This document shows, piece after piece, positions 45,841-57,252 of a stretch of 64,000 nt of DNA. The DNA lies in assembly GCF_051020765.1 (NCBI RefSeq), contig NC_134931.1:21282810-21346809 (forward strand), given 5' to 3'. Source of the DNA: Lasioglossum baleicum (taxonomy: Eukaryota; Arthropoda; Insecta; Hymenoptera; Halictidae). The notes below the pieces were generated by a model. That model was given only the letters and a program-made list of their open reading frames with translations. It did no database searches and was not told where the DNA came from. Within the stretch, counting starts at the first letter, position 1, and each line of letters begins with the position of its first letter. The translations under genes and the position numbers were made by a program.

Positions 45841-48800
45841 ATGGAATCGTATCATCCTAACCGGTCCAGTCGTTGCACATGGGAACCAAATGCAACAAAA
45901 ACACCGCATATTGTCAGAACAGAGTAAGATTATCAAACAATTATACATAAATACGTTTTAATCATTTGAAAAAGTATTAGTATTGATACATGTTCGCTAT
46001 AAAAATAGTGAAAAGTATCTATATCATAATAAATAATCAAATGATGGCATTAATAAAAACAATTAACGTTAAATGACAATTTTGAGCGATGGATTACGAT
46101 TTAAAAATGTTGTGAAAGTAACATATGTTTTTTTAAATATATATATATCAATGCACTTTTGCCAATGAGAAACAAGTTTTGTTATTTCGGTTGAATAAAA
46201 TTCTGGAGTCCTGGAGGCGACAAACTAGTTGAATGCCGTTTTAGCATCTCTCTGGGATTTGAAGCATCTCTCCGGCATTTCTCACGCAAGAAGTTGTCGA
46301 GGTTCTTGAAAAAGTGATAATCTTGAAAAAATGGATTCTTTATGACAATCGGCGACGATCGGTTCAGTGGCTAGACCACGACGAAGCTCCACAACACTTC
46401 CCAAAGCCATAATTTCACCAAAAGAAGGTCATGGTGACAGTCTAGATGGTCTGTGGCCGGTTTGATTCGTCATAGCTTTCTGAATCCTGGTGAAACCATT
46501 ACAGCTGAAAAGAGTACTGCCACCAAATCGATGAAATGCACGAAAAACTTCAACGTTTGCATCCAGCACTGGTCGACAGATCGACCGACCCTTCAAAAGT
46601 TGAACAAATTGTGTTACGAAACTCTACCTTGTCCACCATACTCATCAGATCTCTCGCTCACCTATTACCACTTTTTCAAGCACTTCGACAACTTCTTGCA
46701 TGAGAAATGCTTCAATTCCCAGAGAGATGCTGAAACGGCATTCAACGAGTTTCTCACCTTCCAGGACTCCAGAATTTTATTCAACCGGAATAACAAAATT
46801 TGTTTCTCGTTGGCAAAAGTGCATTGATCGCAATGGTCTTTATTTTGATTAATAAAGTTTCGTTTGAGCTGAGATATGTGCATTTGAATTTAATAGTTAA
46901 AAACTGCAAGAACTTTCTTTCCAACCAAATATAAATGTATGTTTATAATTTAATATTATATATGTTTTAATTTTTTGTGATCGATATACAGTCAGCGGCA
47001 ATAATAAGTGGACACCCTTAAAAATCGCATAACTTTTTAGAAATTGGTCCAAAGGACTTGAATTTTTTTAAGATGTTAGACCGGATAGTTTGCTAGAGAA
47101 TAAGTAAACAAAAATGTATTAATATTGCAATTGGTAGGAATCATACAAAAATTTATAAATGATGATTTGTCAACTTTTTTATCTGGGCCTGTAACGATAA
47201 TTTAAAAAATTCGTTTTATAGATTTCGGTAACTTATATGCAAACTGAAAATTTCATCGAAATCGGTCAACATTGTAATGAGCTACAAACGTTTAAAGATG
47301 ACCACGTGAGGGCGAAATGCCCTGGCAAGGCTGAAAATCTGCGACTTTCACCCTTCTGCTCTCATCTTTAAACGTATGTAGCTCATTGCAATGTTGTCCG
47401 ATTTCGATGAAATTTTCAGTATGCATATAAGTTACCGAAATCTATAAAACGAATTTTTTAAATTATCGTTACAGGCCCAGATAAAAAAGTTGACAAATCA
47501 TCATTTATAAATTTTTGTATGATTCCTACCAATTGCAATATTAATAAATTTTTGTTTACTTATTCTCTAGCAAACTAGCCGGTCTAACATCTTAAAAAAA
47601 TTCAAGTCCTTTGGACCAATTTCTAAAAAGTTATGCGATTTTTAAGGATGTCCACTTATTATTGCCGCTGACTGTAAATATATGTTCATAATTTAATATT
47701 ATATATATTTTAATTTTTATGTGATTAATATAGTTGTATTGGTGTGATCGAATATAAACTTGTTTTTAGGAAGCCCGATCGTAATAAAATATTGCCTGAC
47801 ATACTAACAGCTATTGGACAAACACCGATGGTGAAATTAAACAATATTCCCAAATGGTTCGGAATCAATTGCGATATCTGTTAGTATTAATTTTATAACA
47901 TTATTATTAATATATATATACAAGTATAACTAGATGATTGAATTTTTAGTTGTAAAATGCGAATTTCTGAATCCTGGTGGATCTGTGAAAGATAGAATTG
48001 CATATAGAATGATTCAAGATGCGGAAGAGAAGAATTTATTAAAACCAGGATATACCATCATTGAACCTACAAGTGGTAACACGGGAATTGGCCTAGCAAT
48101 GGCTGCTGCAGTTAAAGGTTACAAATGTATTATTGTTATGCCAGAAAAAATGTCTGACGAGAAAGTGTCTACACTCAATGCACTCGGTGCTGTAATTGTT
48201 AGGACACCAACAGAAGCAAGTTGGGACAGTCCAGAGGGTCATATTAATGTTGCTCAAAAGCTACAAAAGGAAATACCAAATAGCATTGTTCTTGATCAGG
48301 TAAGATGTATGTGTAAATTCAAAAAATCTAATCTTATTCTTTACCTTTTAAACATATACATATAGAACGATCATGAAATAGGCGACCAAACTTTGATAAC
48401 GTGTGGCGGCCTTACTCGCAAATGTGCTACCACGGTACAGGGGCACATCGCGGAGGCACTTGTTTTCTCGCAATCTAACCGAATTTACTGACGTAATGTA
48501 ATTTAATAATTCCTTATTTTAGCTGTGACAGAGATACAAAAAAACAAGACATCGTCAATTTTTTCAGATTTTTTGTTCTGCTGCATCATTGTCAAAAAAA
48601 TGCATCACGTCGAAAAAATTCGGTTTTTATTGTTTTTGACAATGATGATCCACAACAAAAAATCTTAAATAAATTGACCGTACTGCCTGTTATAGTACTT
48701 TATCAGGGAACCAAACAGTAAAATAGCATGTTTTCATATTTTTGAGAAAAAAATATTTTTCCGATTTTTTGGAGGTTTTTCATTTTTTACGACCACAGTT

Positions 48801-50768
48801 TGCAACAAAAAAATCTGAAAAAATTCTCAAAAATGCGCCTGAGGATCCGGAATGTGTCACATATTTTTCAGAATTTTAGAACACATTTGAGACCGGAAAA
48901 CGCGCCGGAAAGCGCAAAATCTATTTTACCCTGTAACTACCCTTACGGGCAAGCTAGAGGGCTGAAATTTTACTCAGAGGGGTTTTTCTTAGTCAGCTTT
49001 CGAATGGTTCAATAGCCATTGAAAAAGCTCTAAGGGCAGTTTTGACCATCTTAATCGGCTAGGTCACGTGACAAGCTAGTAATCGTATCGTCACCGCTAG
49101 TAACGAAAGGGTTAAGGAAGAAAAAAGCTATACAAACTTACAGTTAGATCTGGAAATATATCCAGTTTTGAATTATGCATACTTTCTGTTTTTGAAGCAG
49201 TGTCATGTTGTTATGTATTCTCTAATGTGTCGCGCTAGAAAACTTCTAAAAATGCAGTAAGAATTTACTAATCTGCTTGTTAAGTATACAGTTTAAAGCT
49301 ATAAAATTGTAATGTTTAAAACAAGCTAAAGAAATCTCATATTTACATTTATTTTACAATACAGTAAAATATTGAAAATCAATGTACATTTTTCTGGGAT
49401 TATATGCGACCGAAGAGTACCATCGCAGAGTTAATGTACTTGCCATACATATTATTGTATACTAATAATGTTTACATCTGGGAAAGGAAACTTTTATAGA
49501 CTCATGTTTAACAACCTTCTCCTATTCTTACGAGTAAAATACATTATTAAAGTTAAACTGGCTGTTTCATGGTCACGCTTTGTACATAACATAATTTGAT
49601 ATTGTACTTTTTATTTACATTTTACGTTTAGTATATTAATTCTGGAAATCCATTGGCTCATTACGATCAAACTGCACTGGAAATATGGGAACAGTGCGAT
49701 GGAAAAATAGATTATTTGATAGCTGGAGTAGGTACTGGCGGTACTATTGCTGGAGTTGGACGAAAATTAAAGGAATTGTGTCCAGACATACAAATCATCG
49801 GTGTAGATCCTAAAGGGAGTATTTTAGCTAAGTCACCTGAATTACAAGACGAGGTCGGCTTTTATGAAGTGGAAGGAATCGGGTAAAAAAATTTTATTTG
49901 CATTCTATTACTAAAATACGATTTCTTCTTGAGTTTTTGTTTAATCGGTATATATATTTTTAGTTATGACTTCGTACCAACGGTTCTGGATCATAATGTT
50001 ATCGATAAATGGATGAAAACTGAAGATAGCGAATCATTCAATGCTGCTAGAATGCTTATACGTCAAGAAGGTTTATTGTGCGGTGGTAGTAGCGGTGCTG
50101 CACTTACAGTTGCTCTTAAAATAGCTAAAGATTTTCCTGAAGGAACACGCGTGGTTGTTATTTTACCCGATGGAATACGAAACTATATGACCAAATTTGT
50201 GTCCAATCATTGGATGGAAGCTAGAGGATTTTTGGTATGTTATTCTTTCATTACTTACTAAATTCCTAATTTCTGACTTATTCTATTTGACTTTGAAATA
50301 ATATATTTTTACAATACATTATAGGAATCTACCTGTCGAAATGAAGCAAACAAATGGTGGTGGAATATACCGGTTTCGCGTTTAACTTTCGACGAAGTAC
50401 CTATGTTCAAGGATAATATAACATGTCAAGAAGCTGTTCATATTTTTAAGGACACTAAATTTCAACAACTAGTCATCAGTAACGACAACAAGCATGTAGA
50501 AGGTGTCATTACCTTTAGTACGTTTATGTCAGAATTAGTATCTGGCGCAATAAAACTTACAGAATCTGTAAAGAAACCTATGACAAAACATTACGTCAAA
50601 GTGAAATTATCAGCAAGTCTTGGACAATTGTCGCGTATTCTTGAGAAAGAAGTTTACGCTGTCATTTTAGACGAGGAACATAATAATAGTTTTGTTGCTA
50701 TTGTTAATCAGTCCCACATATTGAATTTCATCACAAAAAGTAACGGTACTTTGAATTCTGATAATTAA
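45841..50768 (+). CDS. CBS: Cystathionine beta-synthase
   Basis: PLP enzyme of transsulfuration: condenses serine and homocysteine to cystathionine and can make hydrogen sulfide. Six exons join in frame: 45841-45923, 47770-47879, 47950-48299, 49632-49882, 49964-50234 and 50325-50768, about 502 residues. The N terminus holds SSRCTWEP and TPH, matching the Cys and His that bind haem in animal CBS. The catalytic core shows NPGGSVKDR (Lys for PLP), EPTSGNTGIG and GVGTGGT. The C-terminal exon is a CBS-domain pair. Residues at the exon 2/3 junction read CDIFVKCEF. Intron 1 contains a mariner relic and a 690-bp palindrome, and intron 3 is 1.3 kb of repetitive sequence. Confidence 0.96.
46150..46830 (+). 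pseudogene. Mariner (Hsmar1/SETMAR-like) transposase relic in CBS intron 1
   Basis: Frames broken by stops carry WILYDNRRRSVQWLDHDEAP, GLIRHSFLNPGETITAEK and YYHFFKHFDNFLHEKC, as in Hsmar1-type mariner transposases, ending near 46826. The 5' part (46150-46260) is an inverted copy of the 3' part (46725-46830), e.g. CCAGGACTCCAGAATTTTAT at the right. A rearranged dead copy. Confidence 0.85.
46987..47675. mobile_element. 690-bp near-perfect palindrome, family F
   Basis: Ends TACAGTCAGCGGCAATAATA and TATTATTGCCGCTGACTGTA; the arms match almost base for base to a loop near 47320-47345. TA target. The inner arm has CTGAAAATTTCATCGAAATC, shared with family E. In CBS intron 1. Confidence 0.95.
48300..49631. 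other. CBS intron 3, repetitive content
   Basis: Contains a block at 48380-49110 ending GAAAGGGTTAA, a piggyBac-like right end; a matching TTAACCC left end is not seen. Poly-T and AAAAAAT runs occur with some inverted symmetry near 48590-48650 (TTTTTGACAATGATG forms). No coding similarity. Confidence 0.4.
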
Positions 50769-51750
50769 CTAAATGATGATTTAACTGTTTTAACACGTTA
50801 AGCGATTTTAAAGGATATTCCTTCAGCGATTCATAGAAACCATAATGGCGTTTATTTAATCAAGGTTGTTTTCTGATATTCTATGTCATAAAATACTTTA
50901 TTTCAAATGTGATATACAATACGTTATAGTATTATCTCCGTAACTGTCGCAAAGGTCTCTACCGTAACTGTCGAAATTTTCGGCGAGACTCTCACTAATG
51001 CAAGCGAAGCAAAAGATCGCAACTTTTCTAATTTCTTTTAAACGAAACTTTTACCATCATATTCGTCTCGTTTTTATAATCTAGGTGCACGGTAGTGCAC
51101 CTGCCAAGTTCTCGCACTACCTCCTTTTACACGAAACAACTTAGCCGTTTTTTAGAGGGTTATAACTCCGCACTGGAGGCAGATGAAGAGATGTAATTTC
51201 GTACACTTGTTAAATGCTATCATGTCTCAATATTGACAAAACATTAATCTTCCAACACTAGTAGGTTCCGAGATATAGGACCTGAAAAATCGCTAAATTT
51301 TTCACTGACTGACTGACTGACTGACTGACTGACTAACTAACTAACAGATCATCAAAACCTTTTGGGTACTTTCCATTGATCTACAAGCTTGAAATTTGGT
51401 ACATAGGTCCACCATAACAAACGCTCAAAGGAATAATTATCAAAGTTTGAAATTTTACACCTTAAAGGGGTTGTATTGAAAAAAAAAACATTGCGAAATA
51501 GGTACGTAGGATAGAACATATAAAAAATGGCTGTATCTCGGGAACGGTGCGTCCTACCTCAAAAATAACGAAATTTTCAAAAGGCTTAACCCAAAAGCAT
51601 ATAGAGTATGCCCAACCACATAATGTTATGTAGTCTTTTGATTTTTTCAAAAAGAAAAAAAAACATACGCGTGAAAAACCACGCGCGACAGAAGTGAAAC
51701 TTCTTGCTTATTGGGTGTAGATACAAATTTCAACAAAAATTGATAAAATT
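50769..51750. other. CBS 3' flank with unclassified repeat
   Basis: After the CBS 3' UTR, a stretch from about 50935 has no coding similarity. It includes a (GACT)n run at 51304-51345 and the phrase CACGCGCGACAGAAGTGAAAC at 51683 less its last base. Likely a dispersed repeat; class unknown. Confidence 0.4.
51304..51345. repeat. (GACT)n / (AACT)n tract
   Basis: About seven GACT units followed by AACT units. Confidence 0.95.
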
Positions 51751-51751
51751 T

Positions 51752-52187
51752 CAACAAAAACATTGTGTAAACAGGAGCCAAGTTCTTATGGCCGTAAAAA
51801 GTTGTGAGATTAAACAAAATACGGCCAAGTTCGTTAGCTTAGAAATACCTCTTGCAATACTGAAAAAAGCGTTTGTAAAAATTAGTTTAAAAGAACGCTA
51901 TTTAATTTTTAAAGAGTTACATGGAGGGCTAAATTATTCAAACTTGGCCGCTATCTAACACTTTTTATGGCCATTGGTTTGAAAAGTAACGGTCAAGTTT
52001 GAATAATTTAGCCCTCCATGTCACTCTTTGAAAATTAAATAGCGTTCTTTTAAACTAATTTTTACAAACACTTTTTTCAGTATTGTAAGAGGTATTTCTA
52101 AGCTAACGAACTTGGCCGTATTTTGTTTGATCTCACAACTTTTTACGGCCATAAGAACTTGGCTCCTGTTTACAGAATGTTTTTGTT
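51752..52187. mobile_element. 430-bp palindrome
   Basis: Left arm from CAACAAAAACATTGTGTAAA and right arm to TTTACAGAATGTTTTTGTTG, paired nearly throughout (GGAGGGCTAAATTATTCAAA around the loop at 51955-51985, minus first base). No TA or TTAA duplication is clear at its edges. Confidence 0.85.
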
Positions 52188-52692
52188 GGGATTAAAATGA
52201 CACCGGACAGAATTACGATTATAATTGCTCGTATAATAAGTGATCCAAGTTTCAGGCATGAAAGAGGACGGAAAAGGAAAAGAAAGAAAAGGCAGAGAGT
52301 CGAAGCGTCAAACCTTGGTCCCTCTTTCTTTTTCAATCGCAATCCTTCTCTACGTTCGACACTCTACAAAGACACTCTCTTACTAGAACTTTCGCTCAGC
52401 AGACCAGACGATACGACAGTTACGGAGATGTTACTACACTATTATTTTTTATAGGTATCTAGAATTTTTAATAGTTTGGTCTTGTTTTATATAATTCTTT
52501 AGTAACTATTCGTCCGAGTACTTATCACACGATTGCGCAGTTTGTATTCTGTGATCAGACGTGCTACTGCTTCAGATCACTATGCGCACAAATTCCATTG
52601 CAGTATGTTAGCAATTCGAGTAATCGTCAGAACTATAGAACTGGATTACATAAAAACTAGACGCATAATGAATTTCGCCTTCATTTAGCAAC

Positions 52693-52748
<56 letters not shown>

Positions 52749-53409
52749 ATTAGATTATAATGTGTTTTCATACGAAACAGTTTCCGAAAAAATCAAGTTT
52801 AATAATTCGACAAGCATAGGAATCGAATAACGTGTTTGCTCATGAGTGTTCTATCTTTTATAAATGTCAACTGTGTAATATATTCAGCTTTCGACGTCAA
52901 GTAAAAGAGCTGTGTTAAGATAGTGCAATATTTTATATGTAATTCTGATTTTTATGAACTTTTCATAGACTTCAAATTACATTCGATTGTTTCAGTTTTA
53001 TACTATATTACGCAATTTATAAAACTTGAATGAAAAGCATCAATTATTTTTCATATATTATGTAAAATTTAATCACAGAACCTCATGAATACAATAACTT
53101 TATTATACGTTTATTCCAATTTTTATTGATCAGCTTTATAAATTTTACAAACAATAACTATTCTGGCAATTGTATGCATTTATTGCAACTTACAGGATTA
53201 AATAAAACACAGATAATAACAATTTTTCCTTTTCTTTTAATATAATAAGACTCGTAACAGCAGAAATAAACTTATTTTATGTTCTTATAAATTAATCTAT
53301 GAAAACGATCAAATGTATGTAAATATTTCGAGTCTCCTTTGCAGGAAGGACAACGAATTTTCATCTATCTGTATTTGTAGTCACATTGGAAAAATAATCA
53401 TGACAATTA
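52188..53409. other. Intergenic, AT-rich
   Basis: Open frames near 52197-52454 show no similarity. A (TA)n tract runs from 52694 to 52745. The TRAPPC6B 3' UTR lies at the right edge. Confidence 0.45.
52694..52745. repeat. (TA)n microsatellite
   Basis: About 50 bp of uninterrupted TA. Confidence 0.97.
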
Positions 53410-54039
53410 TTACATTTGTTGTACTTGTACATGAAATTTGCAACTTGGTAGCGTAGAGATTTCAGCGTTAACAGTACTAATTATTCCAAGGTTTGCTAAA
53501 CTCCCCCGTAAAAGTCCACAAGTAAATGCTAATAAACGGGGACTTTCTTGAAGATATTGCTTATTGCTATTGGTACCTACTTTATCCAACAATCGAAATG
53601 AATTATCTTGTAATATGTACACACCGTGGTGATTAGTTCTTAAATTATCAATTTGTTTGTGGTAAAGACTGGTCCAAAAATCAGTACAAATGAATTTAAT
53701 CATATCCAACTCGTCCTTGAATCGACTCCATTCCCATGTTAATCGTTCAATGATTCTATAGCCGACACTGAATCCCATCCACTCTAGTCGACTGAGTTCT
53801 TCTTCCTTTTCCTTTATATTTTAAACATTGTAAATATGAAAAAATTATTTGCTTTACCAAATTGATCTTCTAAAGTTATTGCGAACTTAAACTTAATAAT
53901 CTCGTTATATTACCTTTTTGTTACATGTTTTAGTCAAAACATAATTAACCATTTCCGTGTGTAAATATTCGAAAAGACATTCGTCAGCTTCTCCAATTGC
54001 CTGGGAATTCATCTTCATGTCAACTATTTGTTGCCTCAT
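53410..54039 (-). CDS. TRAPPC6B: TRAPP complex subunit 6B homologue
   Basis: Small core subunit (Bet3 fold) of the TRAPP tethering complexes, which act as exchange factors for Rab1/Rab11-type GTPases in ER-Golgi and Golgi traffic. Two exons, 54039-53914 and 53811-53410, join in phase 0. Motifs: FEYLHTEMVNYV, MGFSVGYRIIERLTWEWSRF, FICTDFWTSLYHKQIDNLRT, NHHGVYILQDNSFRLL and CGLLRGSLANLGI. Starting at 54039 gives 175 residues, longer than the usual 158. In-frame Met codons at residues 8 and 10 are alternatives and would be closer to family length. A stack of hAT palindromes begins 170 bp upstream of the start. Confidence 0.96.
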
Positions 54040-54243
54040 TTTCCTTCTTGTTTATGTCGCAGAACTCTATTGTCTATAAAATCCGTGTTCAGGAGACTTA
54101 ATATATTAATTACTATAGATAAAATGATTTGTGTTCATTTATATTTTCTTTAAAGAAATAAGTTTTCATTTATAAATACGCATACCTAACCTCGACTGTC
54201 ACGCAGTGTCACAGCCCAGTGATGCCAGAGCTGTGGTTGGCTT

Positions 54244-54506
54244 CAGTGATGCCGAAATCGTGGTACTGTGGTACTAAGCCGTGGTACGAGACCCCCCCAC
54301 TATGACCTACCGTTGCCCCTACTGGCCTTCTCCAACTCGCTCGCGCGCTACACTCACCAACGTACCTCTCATATCCTCGGAGAGGTACGTTGGCGAGTGT
54401 AGCGCGCGAGCGAGTTGGAGAAGGCCAGTAGGGGCAACGGTAGGTCATAGTGGGGGGGTCTCGTACCACGGCTTAGTACCACAGTACCACGATTTCGGCA
54501 TCACTG
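54244..54506. mobile_element. Nested hAT palindrome 1, duplication GTTGGCTT
   Basis: 263 bp, ends CAGTGATGCCGAAATCGTGG and CCACGATTTCGGCATCACTG. GTTGGCTT at 54236-54243 is repeated at 54507-54514. Arms pair nearly perfectly to a loop near 54372-54382 (CATATCCTCGG). Confidence 0.95.
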
Positions 54507-54526
54507 GTTGGCTTGGCTGTGGCCAG

Positions 54527-54789
54527 CAGTGATGCCGATATCGTGGTACTGTGGTACTAAGCCGTGGTACGAGACCCCCCCACTATGACCTACCGTTGCC
54601 CCTACTGGCCTTCTCCAACTCGCTCGCGCGCTACACTCACCAACGTACCTCTCCTAGGATATGAGAGGTACGTTGGTGAGTGTAGCGCGCGAGCGAGTTG
54701 GAGAAGGCCAGTAGGGGCAACGGTAGGTCATAGTGGGGGGGTCTCGTACCACGGCTTAGTACCACAGTACCACGATTTCGGCATCACTG
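54527..54789. mobile_element. Nested hAT palindrome 2
   Basis: 263 bp, nearly identical to the element at 54244-54506 but with CCGATATCG at the left end and a different loop (CTCCTAGGATATGAG). The flanks GTGGCCAG and GTACTAAA do not match, so no duplication is seen. Confidence 0.9.
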
Positions 54790-55027
54790 GTACTAAACCA
54801 CTAAACCATACCCCCACCATAGCCTACTATTGCCCCTACGTTGTTTTCCAACTCGCCCGCGCGCTACACTCACCAGCGTACCTCTACGGATACAGTAGAG
54901 TGATACGCTGGTGAGTGTAGCGCGCGGGCGCGTTGGAACACGACGGAGGGGCAATAGTAGGCTATGGTGGGGGTATGGTTTAGTATTAGTACCACAGTAC
55001 CACAGCTCTGGCATCACTGTCACAGCC

Positions 55028-55797
55028 TACTCTAGTACTAGTGAGTACTAGCCTGTACTAGCCGTGCTGAACAACGTGGCAACACCGCTTTGTTTACAGA
55101 TCGGGAGTTCGATTTTCAATACTGGGAGTCTTGTGCTTGGGATTATAATTAAAATACATAGTTCGTTATTGATTATGTTTAAACAATGTGTAAATATTCT
55201 AACTATGGTAAGTAGAAGTGATATTAAAGCATATTAGTATTTATAAATGCGGTATACATTTTGTGGACTCTCGGAATAGTTTGGTGTTGTGATACATAAT
55301 ATATGAAATATTTCCAGTGGTTTTAAGAAAATAGAAGCATGAAGCAATGGGAAATCATCTTTGAACTAAAATGCAACATTTGAAAATGAATGAAGGAATA
55401 TATAAGTCAATAGAAGCCCGAAATAGACGAAATTATTGTGACGAAGTCGAAGAGGTTAAGTGACTGCGTGTATACGTCAAAAAGGTTGGGTAAACCGTTA
55501 CTGAAGAGAAAAGTTGTGCAGGTAATATATTATATTTATTATAATATCGTCTTATAAAGGATAATTTTATAATTGTTGTAAATTTCCTCACCACGCTAGG
55601 GGTATTACTGTGTGTATACACTAACATTAATAAAAATTCTTATTAATAATTAAAAAAATATAAAAAGAAAATAAATAAACTAAGACAAATAAAAAACTCT
55701 GTTGATGCATTAACTAACACATATTAGAAAGAATAAGTTAAATATATCAAAATTAATGCTTTAAAAAAAGTTGAATTAAAAAAAAATAATTGAAAAT
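55028..55797. other. Intergenic, no gene seen
   Basis: Ordinary AT-rich sequence between the hAT stack and the THAP relic; small open frames only. Confidence 0.4.
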
Positions 55798-56991
55798 TTA
55801 TGTTCTATTGTGTGTGAAAGTTTTTATTTTACGATGTTTAGAAATGGTATGTGCATTCATTTCTAATTGACTATTATTTATAGTTTTAACGTAATCATTT
55901 AGTAAAATATTTGAAAAAATTGATAATAATCTAAACAAAATACTGTGATAATCTTTACCACAAATGCATCTATCTAAAAATGCTAAATGGTATATATCTG
56001 ATTGTATACTAATATATGTTAATTTACATAAAATATGTTTATGATTTTCAGATATTAGAAAATCTGATTCCAAATTAGGAACATTTATTATGGCCTCCAT
56101 TATTGCACACATGTGAGTAAAAACATTTATCTTCTGTAGGAGTCAAAAGACCACCCCTTTGTAAATGATCAAAATATACATTATTTACAGTTGTTCTCCA
56201 CAATTAATAATTTGCATATATCACAATTTAATTTTTTTGCAACAGAATGGGACCCATAACCGGATATATAAATCTTAATGGAATCATCAACAATACAAGT
56301 GGATAAATAATCAGTGTCAAAAATTTCTGAAAAACCGCCGACATCAACAGGAGCATCACGAAGATCGTTACCATCGTCGTCGTCGTTGCAAATTTGGAAT
56401 TTATTTTTTATATCAGCAAAAGAAAACGAACTTGCCGATTTTGAAAACATACGTTTTAATCTAATCTTTTTTTCGGCATGAATTGCTTCATCATATGATA
56501 CGTATCATTATTTTGATACTCCAATGGTTCGAAATTACAAGCTTTTCTTTATAATTGTTTATCAAATTTAAGAAACCACTAATTAGATCAGAATCAATAA
56601 ACTCTCTAACTAAATTTTCATGGTTTTCAATTATTCTTTCCCTGCGCTCTATAGGATCTTTTCTTTGTGGTAGCACACGTTTTGATGGCGTATTGGAAAA
56701 AATGGAAGGTATTGCATTTTCCATAAGTCTTGGACATCTGAACAAAACATTCTCCAGTACACCGTTAGGAGATGGAATATTCTGATACCTTTGGATATCA
56801 GTTTCTGCAAAATGCAGACTACAAACTGCAGAATATTTTGTCGGTGTCCAATTTTTACGGGGAATAGCAGCCATCCATTTTTTCCGCAATTGCTCATCTT
56901 TGGGGAATTTAAATATAGAAATATAATTATTTTCTTTAAGAGTAGTATCATAATTTCCCTTACAATTGGGGACACAACAACGCCGTGGCAT
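55798..56991 (-). pseudogene. THAP-domain, P-element-like transposase relic
   Basis: The 166-residue frame starting at 56991 is a THAP zinc finger: MPRRCCVPNCKGNY with the first Cys pair, FKFPKDEQLRKKWMAAIPRK, and AVCSLHF with the final Cys-x2-His, ending near FRCPRL. Two more minus-strand frames downstream, 56450-56181 (YISGYGSHSVAKKLNCDICK) and 56112-55798 (after a RGGLLTPTED phrase broken by frame changes), resemble the C-terminal part of P-element/THAP9-type transposases. The catalytic RNase H-like core is missing. Either a dead, deleted element or a domesticated THAP gene; breaks in the C terminus favour the first. The THAP frame itself is intact. Confidence 0.7.
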
Positions 56992-57252
56992 TATTAACTA
57001 ATAAATAAGGTATAAAACTTTTGAAAAGAACTATGTAAAACAAATTTTCGGAGAACTCTGTATGTATATGATTTTGTAAAAATTTAGATGCTATACTATT
57101 AAAATGTTATTGAAATGCATTGAAAGAACAATAGATTGTATTAAGTAAATGTGCTAATACGTCCTGGACTAAACCGGACCAGCATTTTTGGCGGAAGAAA
57201 AGTCACAGCATATCTTAGTGACGACACGATGACCTAAAACAATTTTCCAAGA

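Larger units (their letters stand above)
54217..55019. mobile_element. hAT foldback element with TCACAGCC duplication, host of nested copies
   Basis: Ends CAGTGATGCCAGAGCTGTGG and CCACAGCTCTGGCATCACTG are exact inverses. TCACAGCC at 54209-54216 is repeated at 55020-55027. Its own body is the palindrome at about 54790-55019 with GCGCGCTACACTCACCAGCG and its inverse. Two 263-bp related elements lie inside the left arm. Confidence 0.9.

Noticed and set aside
51304..51345. GACT repeat considered as a CRISPR-like or satellite array
   Set aside because: Four-base units with no spacers: a simple microsatellite.
54209..54914. Open frames that repeat the same 70-residue peptide on both strands
   Set aside because: A direct result of the hAT palindromes; no protein similarity.
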